Positions 32,949-41,678 of a DNA stretch of 64,000 nucleotides are shown here, piece after piece; the first letter of the stretch is position 1; every line of letters starts with the position of its first letter. A program made the position numbers and the translations under genes. Source of the stretch: Deltaproteobacteria bacterium. Its GTDB lineage: Bacteria; Myxococcota_A; Polyangia; Polyangiales; Houyiibacteriaceae. The stretch is from assembly GCA_017644045.1 (NCBI GenBank), contig JAEPMI010000013.1:186001-250000 (forward strand). The letters run 5' to 3'. Below the pieces are notes generated by a model that worked only from the letters and a program-made list of their open reading frames with translations, was not told the origin of the DNA and made no database searches.

Positions 32949-34705
32949 CGGTCGAAGAGGTTCAGGAACCCGAGGATGTTGGAGAAGCCGATCTGGAAGA
33001 CGCCGATGCGGCTGTCGAAACGCAGGCCGACGTCGAAGGTGAGGTCGATCGGCGCAGCGGCGGCGCCGCTGTAGCCCGGTACCGCGAGCTGGAGCGCTCG
33101 CGGATCGGCGAGGTAGAGGAGGCCGATGTTGAAGTAGGCGTTCAGCCGCCGGAGCCGTCGCCCGCCACGGAAGAGCGGGAGCTCGTACTGGATGTCGAAA
33201 CGCCCGGCGAGCTCCTCGACGCGCATGTCGGCGATCGCGGTGCCGAGGAGGTTGGGGGCGCCGCGGCGGTCGAGCTGCATCTCGAAGACCTGGCTCGGCA
33301 CCAGGTCGGTGAGGTCGGCGATCTGGAACTGGTAGAAGAAGGGCGCGTCGCCGAAGACCGACCCGAGGAAGAGGCTGAAGCGAAGGCTGTGGCCGCTCCA
33401 GGGGAGCGGGGCCCAAGCGCGGAAGGTCGTGCGGACGCGGAGGAACTCGTAGCTGCTGCCGAGCGCGCTGCTCGCGAGCTCTCCGTCGAGGCGGAAGAAG
33501 ACGCCGCGCGTCGTCATCGTGGGGTCGTTGCGCTTGTCGTACTCGATCGCCGTTCGCAGGACCGAGAGCCAGCTGAGGTCCTCTTCGATGTTCGGGATGA
33601 AGGGACGGCGATTGTCCGGGTCGCGGCCATAGGAGAGGCTCGCGGTCGGGATGTTGCCGATGGGCTTCACCATCTCGACCTGGTAGCCGAGCTGGAGCCG
33701 GGTGTTGGGCCCCAGCGCGTGGCCGGTGGTGAGCGCGAGCCCCGCGCGTCGGTAGAAGACGACGATGTTCTTGCTCCGGAACTCTTCGTCGCAGTCCGGG
33801 CGCAGCATCCCGGTCTCCTCGTCGAAGCAGTCGACGAAGACGTTCCCATCGCCGAAGTAGTGGCGCCCGTTGTTGAAGAAGCCGAGCGCGCCGAAGCGCC
33901 AGCCTCGCGGCAGAAGCGTCGGGTTGTCGTACTCGAGGCGGAGCGCCTGGGCGCGAGTGGAGCCGAGGACGCTGAGCCCGAGCCGCGCTCCGGTGCCGGC
34001 GAGGTTGGTCTCGGCGACGGTGAAGCCGAGGTAGGGAACGGCATCGCTGCTCGAGTCCTCGGTGCGTCGAAGCCCTTCGGAGATGCCGGCCACGAGCTGT
34101 GAGACGACGATCGTGTTCCGTTCTTCGACTTCGATGACGATCACGACCCAGCCTCGGCGCGAGCCGCGGGCCAGCGAGACCTCGACCTGGCTGAACCAGC
34201 CGGTGCCCCGGAGGCGCCACTCGATGTCCTCGAGCTCTTCGGAGCGCGGGTCGAGCACGTCGCCCTCTTCGAAGGGGACGTAGTGGCGGATCACCGATGC
34301 ACGCGTGCTCTCGTTGCCGCGGATCCGGACCCCTTCGAAGTAGTAGCGGAGCGTCGGTGCCTCCGACGCTTCGTCGGGCATCGTCGCCTGCTCGGTCTCG
34401 CTGGGGTAGTCGTCGGCGACCGTCGCGTCGGCATAGGGATCGTCGGGAGCGGAGTCGGCGTCCGGTTCTCGGTCGTCGGAGTCGGTGGTCGGCTCTCGGT
34501 CGTCGGAGTCGGTGGTCGGCTCTCGGGCCTCGGAGTCGGCGTTCGGCTCTCGGTTCTCGGAGTCGGCGTTCGGTGCTCGGTCTTCGGAGTCGGTGTTCGG
34601 TTCGTCGGCGGCTGGCGTCGCGTCGACGGATTCGTCTTCGGCCTGCGCGGCGAGGATCGCCGGACAAGCCAAGCAGAGACCGAAGGTGAGCAGCCAAGCG
34701 CGCAC
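32945..34705 (-). CDS. Omp85 (BamA/TamA-like) outer-membrane protein
   Basis: GTG start; signal peptide MRAWLLTFGLCLACPAILAA. About 60 residues of near-repeats follow (units like EPTTDSDDR, EPNADSEAR). One POTRA-like domain comes next (FEGVRIRGNESTRASVIRHY, LRGTGWFSQVEVSLARG). The rest is a roughly 400-residue beta-barrel of the surface-antigen type, ending in a terminal strand IGFSNILGFLNLFDR. It is probably an outer-membrane assembly or secretion factor of the BamA/TamA superfamily, but with one POTRA it is not the main BamA. First gene of the coupled set Omp85-DUF4390-kinase-TlpA. Confidence 0.82.
   Translation of the reverse strand: MRAWLLTFGLCLACPAILAAQAEDESVDATPAADEPNTDSEDRAPNADSENREPNADSEAREPTTDSDDREPTTDSDDREPDADSAPDDPYADATVADDYPSETEQATMPDEASEAPTLRYYFEGVRIRGNESTRASVIRHYVPFEEGDVLDPRSEELEDIEWRLRGTGWFSQVEVSLARGSRRGWVVIVIEVEERNTIVVSQLVAGISEGLRRTEDSSSDAVPYLGFTVAETNLAGTGARLGLSVLGSTRAQALRLEYDNPTLLPRGWRFGALGFFNNGRHYFGDGNVFVDCFDEETGMLRPDCDEEFRSKNIVVFYRRAGLALTTGHALGPNTRLQLGYQVEMVKPIGNIPTASLSYGRDPDNRRPFIPNIEEDLSWLSVLRTAIEYDKRNDPTMTTRGVFFRLDGELASSALGSSYEFLRVRTTFRAWAPLPWSGHSLRFSLFLGSVFGDAPFFYQFQIADLTDLVPSQVFEMQLDRRGAPNLLGTAIADMRVEELAGRFDIQYELPLFRGGRRLRRLNAYFNIGLLYLADPRALQLAVPGYSGAAAAPIDLTFDVGLRFDSRIGVFQIGFSNILGFLNLFDR
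34445..34605 (-). repeat. In-frame 27-base repeats in the Omp85-like gene
   Basis: Five to six imperfect nine-codon units, read on the minus strand as (E/A)P(N/T)(A/T)DS(E/D)(D/N/A)R. The two middle units (PTTDSDDRE) are identical in protein. They encode an acidic spacer between signal peptide and POTRA domain. Because the unit is a multiple of three, copy-number change would alter spacer length without a frameshift. Confidence 0.7.
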
Positions 34706-34749
34706 GAGCGCAGGTTACCGCCAAACGGGAGGGGCGCCCGTCGACTCGC

Positions 34750-35901
34750 TCAGTCGAACGCCGGCAGCTGGGAGAGCGTGATCAGGGCGAGCAGGATGAC
34801 GGCGAGAGCGATCACGGCCCAGACGGCGGCCGGGAGCTCCTTGCGCTCGTCCTCTCCGTCCTTCCTCTTGGGGCTCGCCTTCACGTCCTCGCTGGCCTTC
34901 TCGCTCATCGCCTCGCTCGCCTTTCGCTTCTTCTTCGCGCCCTTGCGGTCGTCCCCAGCCTCGCTGCGGCGTTCCGGAGAGGCTTCGGGTAGCACGACCT
35001 CGGCGGTGCTGTCGCCCCGTTTGGCGTGTCGCAGGCCCGGTCGAATCGAAGCGGCCACGTCCGGATCGACGTAGACGATGGGGATCGTGGGCTCGCGCTT
35101 GGAGGGTGGCTCGCTCGCCTTCTTGCCCAACTGGATCACCTCGCCGGTGATCGGACCGGGCGCCACCGACTCGCGTGTCGCGGGCATGGGCGGTAGCGGC
35201 GGGCCGGTGCGACTGGCGGGTCGGTGCGTCTCGCGGTCGCTGATGATCTGAGCGAGCGTCATTTCGACGACCCTCAGGAAGTGCTGAGCGGTGTCGTCGG
35301 TGCGGCGCTTGCGGCGCTTGAGACGGGGGGCACGCGGGAGCGTCGGGTCGAGGCGCTCCTCCACCTCCTCGATCTCCTCTTCCTCCTCCAGGCTCTCGAC
35401 CTCGGGGAAGGGATCGTCGACCGGCGTCGCCTCGACCTCGAAACGGCCTTCCTCCCAGCCGAAGACCTCGTGGAGCTCGGACGGCCCCGAGAGCCGAATC
35501 CCGCTCAGCTCGCCCCGGGAGTAGCCGATCTCCGCGCGGTCGCCGTTCCGGTGCGAGAGGATGAGCCAGCCCGTGAGGCCAGCGCGCTCGCAGTAGTTCA
35601 TGAGGTCCGCGGCCACGTGGACCTGGAGCGAACCCCCACGCTTGATGTCGTCGCCGGCGCTCACCGGCAGCGGGGGGAGGCGCTGCTGCACCTCGAAGGT
35701 CCCTTCGGTCTGACCCAGCATGAGCTCGACCGGGTCCTTGCCGTCGTCGCGCTTCGGCTGGTCCATCGCCAGCTGGCCGCGCACCAGCCGAACCTCGCCG
35801 TCTTCCGCGTCCGAGCGGAAGATCAGCAACCCGGTCGTCCGGGTCTCCTCGATCTCGTGGAGCAACGAGGCGAGCCCCTCGGAGGGGATCGGGCCGTCCA
35901 T
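34750..35901 (-). CDS. DUF4388-domain protein with C-terminal membrane anchor
   Basis: The 383-residue protein has two DUF4388-like (PATAN) modules. The first is GPIPSEGLASLLHEIEETRT with TGLLIFRSDAEDGEVRLVRG; the second is GSLQVHVAADLMNYCERAGL with TGWLILSHRNGDRAEIGYSR. A long disordered Glu/Lys/Pro-rich region comes next, then one terminal helix (AVWAVIALAVILLALITLSQ). DUF4388 modules occur in signalling proteins of Myxococcota and related phyla. The tail anchor puts the modules in the cytoplasm. ATG at 35901 is preferred over GTG at 35916. Confidence 0.8.
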   Translation of the reverse strand: MDGPIPSEGLASLLHEIEETRTTGLLIFRSDAEDGEVRLVRGQLAMDQPKRDDGKDPVELMLGQTEGTFEVQQRLPPLPVSAGDDIKRGGSLQVHVAADLMNYCERAGLTGWLILSHRNGDRAEIGYSRGELSGIRLSGPSELHEVFGWEEGRFEVEATPVDDPFPEVESLEEEEEIEEVEERLDPTLPRAPRLKRRKRRTDDTAQHFLRVVEMTLAQIISDRETHRPASRTGPPLPPMPATRESVAPGPITGEVIQLGKKASEPPSKREPTIPIVYVDPDVAASIRPGLRHAKRGDSTAEVVLPEASPERRSEAGDDRKGAKKKRKASEAMSEKASEDVKASPKRKDGEDERKELPAAVWAVIALAVILLALITLSQLPAFD

Positions 35902-35958
35902 GACCGCCTGCGGCACGGGTGGATGAGGCCCGCTCAGCGCGCGAGCGTCAAGGTTCCT

Positions 35959-37344
35959 TCATTGGCGATCGTCGACCGGCCCTCGGAAAGGGTCGCCCTC
36001 GTTGTCCGCTTCCGGGTCCTCCACGGCGGTGAAGCGCACCCGCGTCGGCAGGTCGTCGTCGACCACCACCATCCGCAACCAGGTACGGATGGTCTCCTCT
36101 CCTCGCTGCACGCTCACACTGAAGCGATGCCGGCCACCGAGGTCACGCAGGTAGAACACGATGTCCCAAGCACGCCGCACGGCGTGACCCCTCACGTTCC
36201 GGATGACGTCGCCGGGACGGAGCGGCCCGGGGCCCCGCTGCCGGACCTCCGCCGTCTCGGGATCGAGCGCCCCCACCCGCACCAGTCGGGCCGGATCCAC
36301 GATCGGGACATGGTGGGCGATGAGCTTGAGGCCGCCGCGGCGGAGGCAGCCATCGAGCTCGATCACCCCTCTCCGAGCAGCGCGACCTGCGTGCCGCGCG
36401 GCGATTTCGGGGTGCGCGCGAGCGATACGGGCCTGGAGAGCGTCGGGCGCGAGCGGTCCTTCGCCGCTCTGTCGGAGCGCCTCGACGAGTGAGGTGCTCT
36501 GGGTGCGGAGCTCCACGTCGACGCAGAACGCGACCAACGCTCCGACATCGGCGGCCGCGTCGCCTTCAGCGGTCGACGGGCTCTCGCCGGGGTGATGCCG
36601 ATGGCGGGTGTAGCGGTCGAGGAGCTCGTCATAGGCCAGCTCGCTGGGGAGCGCGCCGGCTTGGTGCTCGATGAGCATCGCCAGGTAGTCGGAGACGCCG
36701 CGGGTCCACCACTCGGGCCCGCCGGCGAGCCACGCTCGGATCAGCGCTGGCAGCGGCGCGTCCTGGACGATTGGGATGCCGGCGTCGCCGTCGTCGCTCC
36801 AGAGCAGACGCTGGCGCGGCTCGCCGAGCCACGCTTCGATGGCGACGGCGGCGCGCTCGTAGCTCTCGAGCCGACTCTCCGGGGTCGGCGCGAGGTCGTT
36901 CGGTGGGATCTCGACCCAGCCCAGCTCGCGCAGCCGATGAGTGTGCGGACCTGGCCTCAGGTAGGCGGTGGGCTCGCCGTGCGGGCCGAGCCGCTCGATG
37001 CTGTCGGCGACCACCAGGGTCACCTCGGCGTCGGCGATCGCGAAGGCCGTCGCCGGGATGACCCATCCTCCGTCGAGCGAGCGTCCGCCCAGGGCTTCTG
37101 CTTCGAGGGTGGCTCGATCGCAGACCTCTCGCGCCGCGATGGTGACGCAACCGTCCTCGACGGTGAGCGCCGCGCCCTCGGGCGAGAGGGTGACGTTCAC
37201 GCGCGGCGTCGGCGGAGGCTGGGGGGTCTCGGCGCGCGGTGGTTCCGGCGGCGGAGTCGTCGTCGGGCGTTCGCCATGCGTGCAGCCGGCGAGCAGGGCG
37301 ACGGCGAGCGAGAGGGGGACGAGCTGGAGCACGAGGGGGCTCAC
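35959..37344 (-). CDS. M61-peptidase-like lipoprotein with PDZ-like domain, catalytic motif absent
   Basis: GTG start at 37344 overlaps the patatin stop (GTGA). Signal with lipobox ([14 protein letters not shown]), Pro-rich spacer, then a domain whose second half resembles M61 glycyl-aminopeptidases: [20 protein letters not shown] matches the family's W-x-x-E-G-F-T-x-Y-Y helix, and [18 protein letters not shown] matches the KGALVALLLDLELR segment. A PDZ-like end follows ([20 protein letters not shown]). The zinc motif HExxH that should precede the WW helix is missing, and the helix Glu is Arg. It is therefore probably a non-catalytic relative. Assignment is by motif comparison only. Confidence 0.6.
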   Translation of the reverse strand: MSPLVLQLVPLSLAVALLAGCTHGERPTTTPPPEPPRAETPQPPPTPRVNVTLSPEGAALTVEDGCVTIAAREVCDRATLEAEALGGRSLDGGWVIPATAFAIADAEVTLVVADSIERLGPHGEPTAYLRPGPHTHRLRELGWVEIPPNDLAPTPESRLESYERAAVAIEAWLGEPRQRLLWSDDGDAGIPIVQDAPLPALIRAWLAGGPEWWTRGVSDYLAMLIEHQAGALPSELAYDELLDRYTRHRHHPGESPSTAEGDAAADVGALVAFCVDVELRTQSTSLVEALRQSGEGPLAPDALQARIARAHPEIAARHAGRAARRGVIELDGCLRRGGLKLIAHHVPIVDPARLVRVGALDPETAEVRQRGPGPLRPGDVIRNVRGHAVRRAWDIVFYLRDLGGRHRFSVSVQRGEETIRTWLRMVVVDDDLPTRVRFTAVEDPEADNEGDPFRGPVDDRQ

Positions 37345-38099
37345 GCCGTCAGGCGTACCACAGCCCCGTCGAAGCGCTGGTCCAGCGCGCGGCGTGTGGC
37401 CTCGTAGGCGAGCACGTGAGCACGACGTCCGGCGGCCAGGTCGAAGGGACTCACCCGCGGCAGGTCGTCGATCACCAGCGCGTGCACGTCATCGCGGGCG
37501 GGGACACGGAGCGCGGGGGAGCTCGGCTTTCGCCAGGGCGAGCGGCTCGAGAGGTGGTGGTGCAGCACGCGGGTGCCGCTCGGCACGCCAGCCAGCCCCG
37601 GGCGATCGCGGAGGCCGCCGTCGAGGTGCGGCCGCCCACCGATCCACACGGGCTGGAAGAGGAAAGGGACCGCGCAAGAGGCGTGAATGGCCTCGGCGAG
37701 GTCGCCGCGCTCACGAACCACCGTGCGGCGCGCGAGGACGTCGTAGACGCTGATGGTCGCCGGGACCCGACAGCGCTCGAGTCGGTCGACCGGCAGCAGC
37801 CGTTCGAGGCGCGTTCGAAAGAGGCGACCGCGCAGGAGACCGAGGCCGGCGGTGGGGTCCCAGAAGTCCGGACGCTCGAGACCCAGCAGCTCCTCCGCGA
37901 GCTCCGCCGCGCTCACCCCCGCGGCCCAGCTCCCGGTGACCAACGCACCGGCGCTCGAGCCCGCGACGGCGGTCGGGTGGAGGCTCTCTTCCTCGAACGC
38001 GCGCAGGACGCCGGCGTGCGCGAAGAAGCCGAAGAAGCCGCTCGACATCGCGAGCGTGAAGGGCTCTTCGAGGAGCCATTCGCGAAGGGTCGGGTTCAT
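37341..38099 (-). CDS. Patatin-like phospholipase
   Basis: The 252-residue protein has the patatin catalytic set: an oxyanion loop [20 protein letters not shown], the nucleophile elbow GSSAG ([17 protein letters not shown]) and the catalytic Asp in DGG ([12 protein letters not shown]). There is no signal peptide or membrane helix, so it is probably a cytoplasmic or peripherally bound lipid hydrolase. It is translationally coupled to the M61-like lipoprotein. Confidence 0.87.
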   Translation of the reverse strand: MNPTLREWLLEEPFTLAMSSGFFGFFAHAGVLRAFEEESLHPTAVAGSSAGALVTGSWAAGVSAAELAEELLGLERPDFWDPTAGLGLLRGRLFRTRLERLLPVDRLERCRVPATISVYDVLARRTVVRERGDLAEAIHASCAVPFLFQPVWIGGRPHLDGGLRDRPGLAGVPSGTRVLHHHLSSRSPWRKPSSPALRVPARDDVHALVIDDLPRVSPFDLAAGRRAHVLAYEATRRALDQRFDGAVVRLTA

Positions 38100-38161
38100 G
38101 CGGGTGGTTGCATGGGCGAGTGGGCGGCCGGCGGCAAGGCTCCAGAAACCACGACGCCCTG

Positions 38162-38187
38162 CCCTCGAGGGCGAGGGTCAGGGCGAC
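38162..38187. repeat. CCCTCACCC-type dispersed repeat, partial copy C
   Basis: CCTCGAGGGCGAGGGTCAGG, then GCGACC, matches in inverted orientation the CGCCCTGACCCTC[A/G]CCCT..CGAGG part of the copy at 15386-15420. It lies in the 207-base gap between the patatin and gdhA genes, which holds no visible gene. Confidence 0.45.
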
Positions 38188-38264
38188 CTGGCGTCGGACG
38201 ACCCGTCAGGCCCAACGAATCAGGCGGCGAGGAGCCGCCTCGTTTGGGAGGGAGCGAGTCGAGG

Positions 38265-38306
38265 GCTTCGCCCGAGCGAAGCGGGAGGGTCTTTCGAAGA
38301 CCCTCC
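38265..38306 (-). terminator. Terminator-like hairpins abutting the gdhA stop
   Basis: GGAGGGTCTT pairs perfectly with AAGACCCTCC around a TCG loop (38284-38306), beginning directly after the gdhA TGA. A second stem (GCTTCG/CGAAGC) follows at 38265-38282. No strong T-run follows, so it may act by hairpin strength or protect the 3' end of the mRNA. Confidence 0.6.
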
Positions 38307-39572
38307 TCAGGGAAAAATGCCGCGCTCGGCGTAGGCCTGCTTGAGGGACTCGAGGGCGAGCGAGTACGCGGCGATGCGCAGCGAGCAGCCCTTCTCCTGG
38401 GCGTAGAAGTTCACCCGGCGGTAGGCGGTCTTCATGGCCTTCTCGAGGCGGCGGTCGACCTCTTCGAGGTCCCAGGTCTCCGAGCGGAGGTTCTGGACCC
38501 ACTCGTAGTAGGAGACGGTCACACCACCCGAGTTCGCGAGCACGTCCGGGATGACCGGGATGCCGCGCGCGGCGAGGACCTTCTCGCCCGACGGGTTCAG
38601 CGGGCCGTTCGCGCCCTCGATCACGACGCTGCAGTCGAGCGCCTCGGCCTCGGCCGCGCCGACCTGGTTCTCGAGCGCGGCCGGGATGAAGATGTCGGCC
38701 TTGGTCGCGAAGAACTCCTCGCGGCTGATGTCCTCGCCGCCCTCGTAGCCCTCGATGGAGCCATGGCGCCGGACGTGCTCGGAGAGCTTGTGGCCGTTGA
38801 AGCCCTCGGTGGAGCGCTTGTAGCCGGTGTGGTCGCCGGTGGCGATTGTCGACACGCCGAGCTTCGCCAGGATGTTGGCGGCGTGGCTGCCCACGTTACC
38901 GAAGCCCTGGATGATGGCCGTCTTGCCTTCGAGGTCGAAGCGGTTGTCCTTCGCCCACTCGGTGAGGCAGTGGATGGCGCCCTGCGCGGTGGCCTTGGTG
39001 CGTCCGGGGCTGCCGCCGCAGGTGAGCGTCTTGCCGGTGACGACCGCGCGCTGCGCGTTCTTCGCGCTGTGGTCGACCGAGTTCATGTAGGTGTCCATGA
39101 TCCAGACCATGGTCTGGGAGTTGGTCCCCATGTCCGGCGCCGGGATGTCGTAGTTCGGGCCGATGTTGTTCCCGAGCGCGTGGGTGAAGCGGCGCGTGAT
39201 GCGCATCATCTCCGCCTCGCTGTACTTGCGAGGGTCGAACTTCACACCGCCCTTGGCGCCGCCGAAGGGGATCTGCATCAGGGCGCACTTCCACGTCATC
39301 ATGGAGCTGAGCGCCTTGAGGTCGTCCAGCGAGACGCTCTCGTGGAAGCGAAGGCCACCCTTGTAGGGCCCCAGCAGGTTGTTGTGCTGGATGCGGTAGC
39401 CCTTGAACATCTTCATCGTCCCGTCATCCATGCGGACGGGGAAATGGATGATGAGCTCGTTCTTGGGCTGGGCGAGCATGGCCCGAACGTGCGGCGGAAC
39501 GCCCACCATGGTGGCTGCCTCGTCGAGGTAGCCCTGAACCACGCGGAAGAACTCGTACTTTTCGTCGGTCAC
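38307..39572 (-). CDS. gdhA: Glutamate dehydrogenase
   Basis: The 421-residue enzyme matches hexameric Glu/Leu/Phe/Val dehydrogenases. Substrate and catalytic blocks: GYRIQHNNLLGPYKGGLRFH, the catalytic Lys in MQIPFGGAKGGVKFDPRKYS and the Asp of DIPAPDMGTN. The dinucleotide fold has IIQGFGNVGSHAANILAKLG, and the C-terminal block is DVLANSGGVTVSYYEWVQNL. It interconverts glutamate with 2-oxoglutarate and ammonia; cofactor preference cannot be fixed by eye. GTG start. No partner gene; a hairpin follows immediately. Confidence 0.95.
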   Translation of the reverse strand: MTDEKYEFFRVVQGYLDEAATMVGVPPHVRAMLAQPKNELIIHFPVRMDDGTMKMFKGYRIQHNNLLGPYKGGLRFHESVSLDDLKALSSMMTWKCALMQIPFGGAKGGVKFDPRKYSEAEMMRITRRFTHALGNNIGPNYDIPAPDMGTNSQTMVWIMDTYMNSVDHSAKNAQRAVVTGKTLTCGGSPGRTKATAQGAIHCLTEWAKDNRFDLEGKTAIIQGFGNVGSHAANILAKLGVSTIATGDHTGYKRSTEGFNGHKLSEHVRRHGSIEGYEGGEDISREEFFATKADIFIPAALENQVGAAEAEALDCSVVIEGANGPLNPSGEKVLAARGIPVIPDVLANSGGVTVSYYEWVQNLRSETWDLEEVDRRLEKAMKTAYRRVNFYAQEKGCSLRIAAYSLALESLKQAYAERGIFP

Positions 39573-39829
39573 GTAGCGTGTCCTGCAGGACCCCTGTTGA
39601 TGTCGGTGCGAGGGGCCGGGGCACGAGCCGCCTCATCGACCGTTCGATGCCATTGGGAAAAACGGGCGTCAATCACGCGCCGCGTCATGGGTAGAGGCAC
39701 TCGTGAGGTCTTAGGCAGCGCTCACGAAACCAATCGCGGCCAGAGGCTGGTTCACCCTCACGTCGTTCGAGCGGCGCTTTGTTTCGGCCGTGTTTCGATA
39801 GGCCGGGCGAATCTTCGAAAAAGGGAGCG

Positions 39830-40714
39830 TCAGTGGAACCAGGACACGTAGAAGTACGTGGTCGCTCCCGTGAACATCAGCGCATCCGAGCGGTCCAGGA
39901 GACCGCCGTGGCCGGGCATGATGTTGCCGGAGTCCTTCACCCCACAGCTCCGCTTGAGCAGGGACTCGAAGAGGTCGCCGGCCTGGCCGAGCGCGGTGGC
40001 GAAGACGCCGAGCGCGATGGCGTGGGTGAGGGGGAAGACGTCGACCAGCAGGGTCTGCTGAACGACCACTCCACCGGCCGTGGCCGCGACGATGCCACCG
40101 ATGGAGCCTTCGATCGTCTTCTTTGGTGAGAGCTTCGGGTAGAGCTTGTGCTTTCCGAAGGCGCGACCAGCGAAGTAGGCGCCAGTGTCGCTGAGGAACG
40201 CGTAGAACATGCAGAGCAGGACCCAAGGGCCGCCGTACTCGCCGGTCTCACGGTGCAGGAGGACGATCGTGGTGAGGGTTCCGGCCACGTAGATCGGTCC
40301 GCCGATCAGCCAGCCGATGCGTGTCTTCGCTTCCTCCACGGGGTCGGGCGCGATGAGCCCGACGATGAGCGCGCCGGCGGTCAGGCCGAACATCGCCGTG
40401 AGGATGGCCAGCGGGAAGTGAGCGGTGCCGCTCACGAAGAGGATGACCGAGGCGACGCCGAGGGTGGCCAGCACACCCCAGCCGCGGGTCACGAGCGAGC
40501 CCGGGGCGTTCATGCCCATGAGCTCCCAGGAGACGATGGTGAGCCAGACCAGGCCGAAGACGCTGAAGCCCCACTTGGGCGCCCAGAACATCACGTAGAG
40601 GACGACCGCGATCACGGGGATCGCGGAGATGAAGCGGAGGGCGGTGCCGCCGATCTTCTTGGCTTGCGGCTCGGCGTCAGCCGGGGCGCCGCTCTCGCTG
40701 GCGGGGTCGGTCAT
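39830..40714 (-). CDS. cdsA: Phosphatidate cytidylyltransferase
   Basis: A 294-residue integral membrane protein with several helices and the CdsA signature near the end: RSCGVKDSGNIMPGHGGLLD followed by RSDALMFTG. SDTGAYFAGRAFGKHKLYPK and LSPKKTIEGSIGG form the preceding catalytic block. It makes CDP-diacylglycerol from phosphatidate and CTP at the inner membrane, feeding phospholipid synthesis. It follows uppS by 21 bases, the usual arrangement. Confidence 0.95.
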   Translation of the reverse strand: MTDPASESGAPADAEPQAKKIGGTALRFISAIPVIAVVLYVMFWAPKWGFSVFGLVWLTIVSWELMGMNAPGSLVTRGWGVLATLGVASVILFVSGTAHFPLAILTAMFGLTAGALIVGLIAPDPVEEAKTRIGWLIGGPIYVAGTLTTIVLLHRETGEYGGPWVLLCMFYAFLSDTGAYFAGRAFGKHKLYPKLSPKKTIEGSIGGIVAATAGGVVVQQTLLVDVFPLTHAIALGVFATALGQAGDLFESLLKRSCGVKDSGNIMPGHGGLLDRSDALMFTGATTYFYVSWFH

Positions 40715-40735
40715 CGGTGTCGGGGAGGAGGGGCG

Positions 40736-41515
40736 TCACTCGCCGGCTGCGTCGGCCATGGCAGGTGCCGGGACCGCAGGCTCGAGTGGAGCGCTCTCCA
40801 CTCGACCGAATCGGCGCTCGCGTTTCTGGTACGCCGCGATCGCCGCGTAGAGCTCGGCTTCGTCGAAGTCGGGCCAGAGTACACGAGTGAAGTGGAGCTC
40901 GGCATAGGCCGCGCCCCAAAGCAGGAAGTTGGAGATGCGCTGTTCGCCGCCGGTGCGGACCAGGAGGTCGACGCGGCCGACCGCGAGCGACGGGAGAGCG
41001 CCCTCGAGCTGGGCCTCGTCGATGGCGTCGACGTCGAGCTCTCCGTCGCGGGCTCGCCGAGCGAGCACGCGGGCGGCGTCGAGGATCTCCTCACGGCCGC
41101 CGTAGGAGAGGGCGAGGGTCAGCGTCATCCCATCGAGGTGGGCGGTGTCGGCGACCAGAGGGTCGAGGACCTCGCGCACCCGGCTCGGGAGCTTCTCCAC
41201 TCGACCGACCGTGCGCAGCCGGATGCCGTTCTCGATGAGCTCCTCGCGTTCGCTGACGAGGAAGTCGCGGAGCAGCTCCATCAGGGCGACCACCTCGGCG
41301 GGAGGCCGGGCCCAGTTCTGCTCGCTGAAGGCGAAGAGGGTGAGGGCCTCGATGCCGACGCGACGAGCCGCCCTTACGATGGTCCGAACCGCGCGGGAGC
41401 CTTCGCGGTGGCCGATGGTCCGGTCGCTCCCTTGGCTCTGCGCCCAGCGCCCGTTGCCATCCATGATGATGGCGACGTGCCGGGGGAGGCGTCGTAGGTC
41501 GACCAGAGGGCTCAC
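40736..41515 (-). CDS. uppS: Undecaprenyl diphosphate synthase
   Basis: The 259-residue product (GTG start at 41515) has the cis-prenyltransferase signatures: PRHVAIIMDGNGRWAQSQGS with the catalytic Asp, GHREGSRAVRTIVRAARRVG, LTLFAFSEQNWARPP and the C-terminal RTGGEQRISNFLLWGAAYAE with HFTRVLWPDF. It makes the C55 lipid carrier for peptidoglycan and surface polysaccharide synthesis. The frame is open to 41596, but the upstream part is unlike the family and the family starts near this GTG. The last 25 residues are an Ala/Pro/Glu-rich tail. Confidence 0.93.
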   Translation of the reverse strand: MSPLVDLRRLPRHVAIIMDGNGRWAQSQGSDRTIGHREGSRAVRTIVRAARRVGIEALTLFAFSEQNWARPPAEVVALMELLRDFLVSEREELIENGIRLRTVGRVEKLPSRVREVLDPLVADTAHLDGMTLTLALSYGGREEILDAARVLARRARDGELDVDAIDEAQLEGALPSLAVGRVDLLVRTGGEQRISNFLLWGAAYAELHFTRVLWPDFDEAELYAAIAAYQKRERRFGRVESAPLEPAVPAPAMADAAGE

Positions 41516-41678
41516 TGCGCGGGCGGTACCATGAGGAGGGGAGCCCTTCAAGACGAAGCAGACGGGTTCAGCCTTCCCAGAAGACAAATATGGCATACTA
41601 GAGCGATGGAATGAGTCAGAAGAGCGTGAGATCGGGGGTTTCGCTTCCCGCGCGACGCTTTAACTTTCTCCGTCACGG

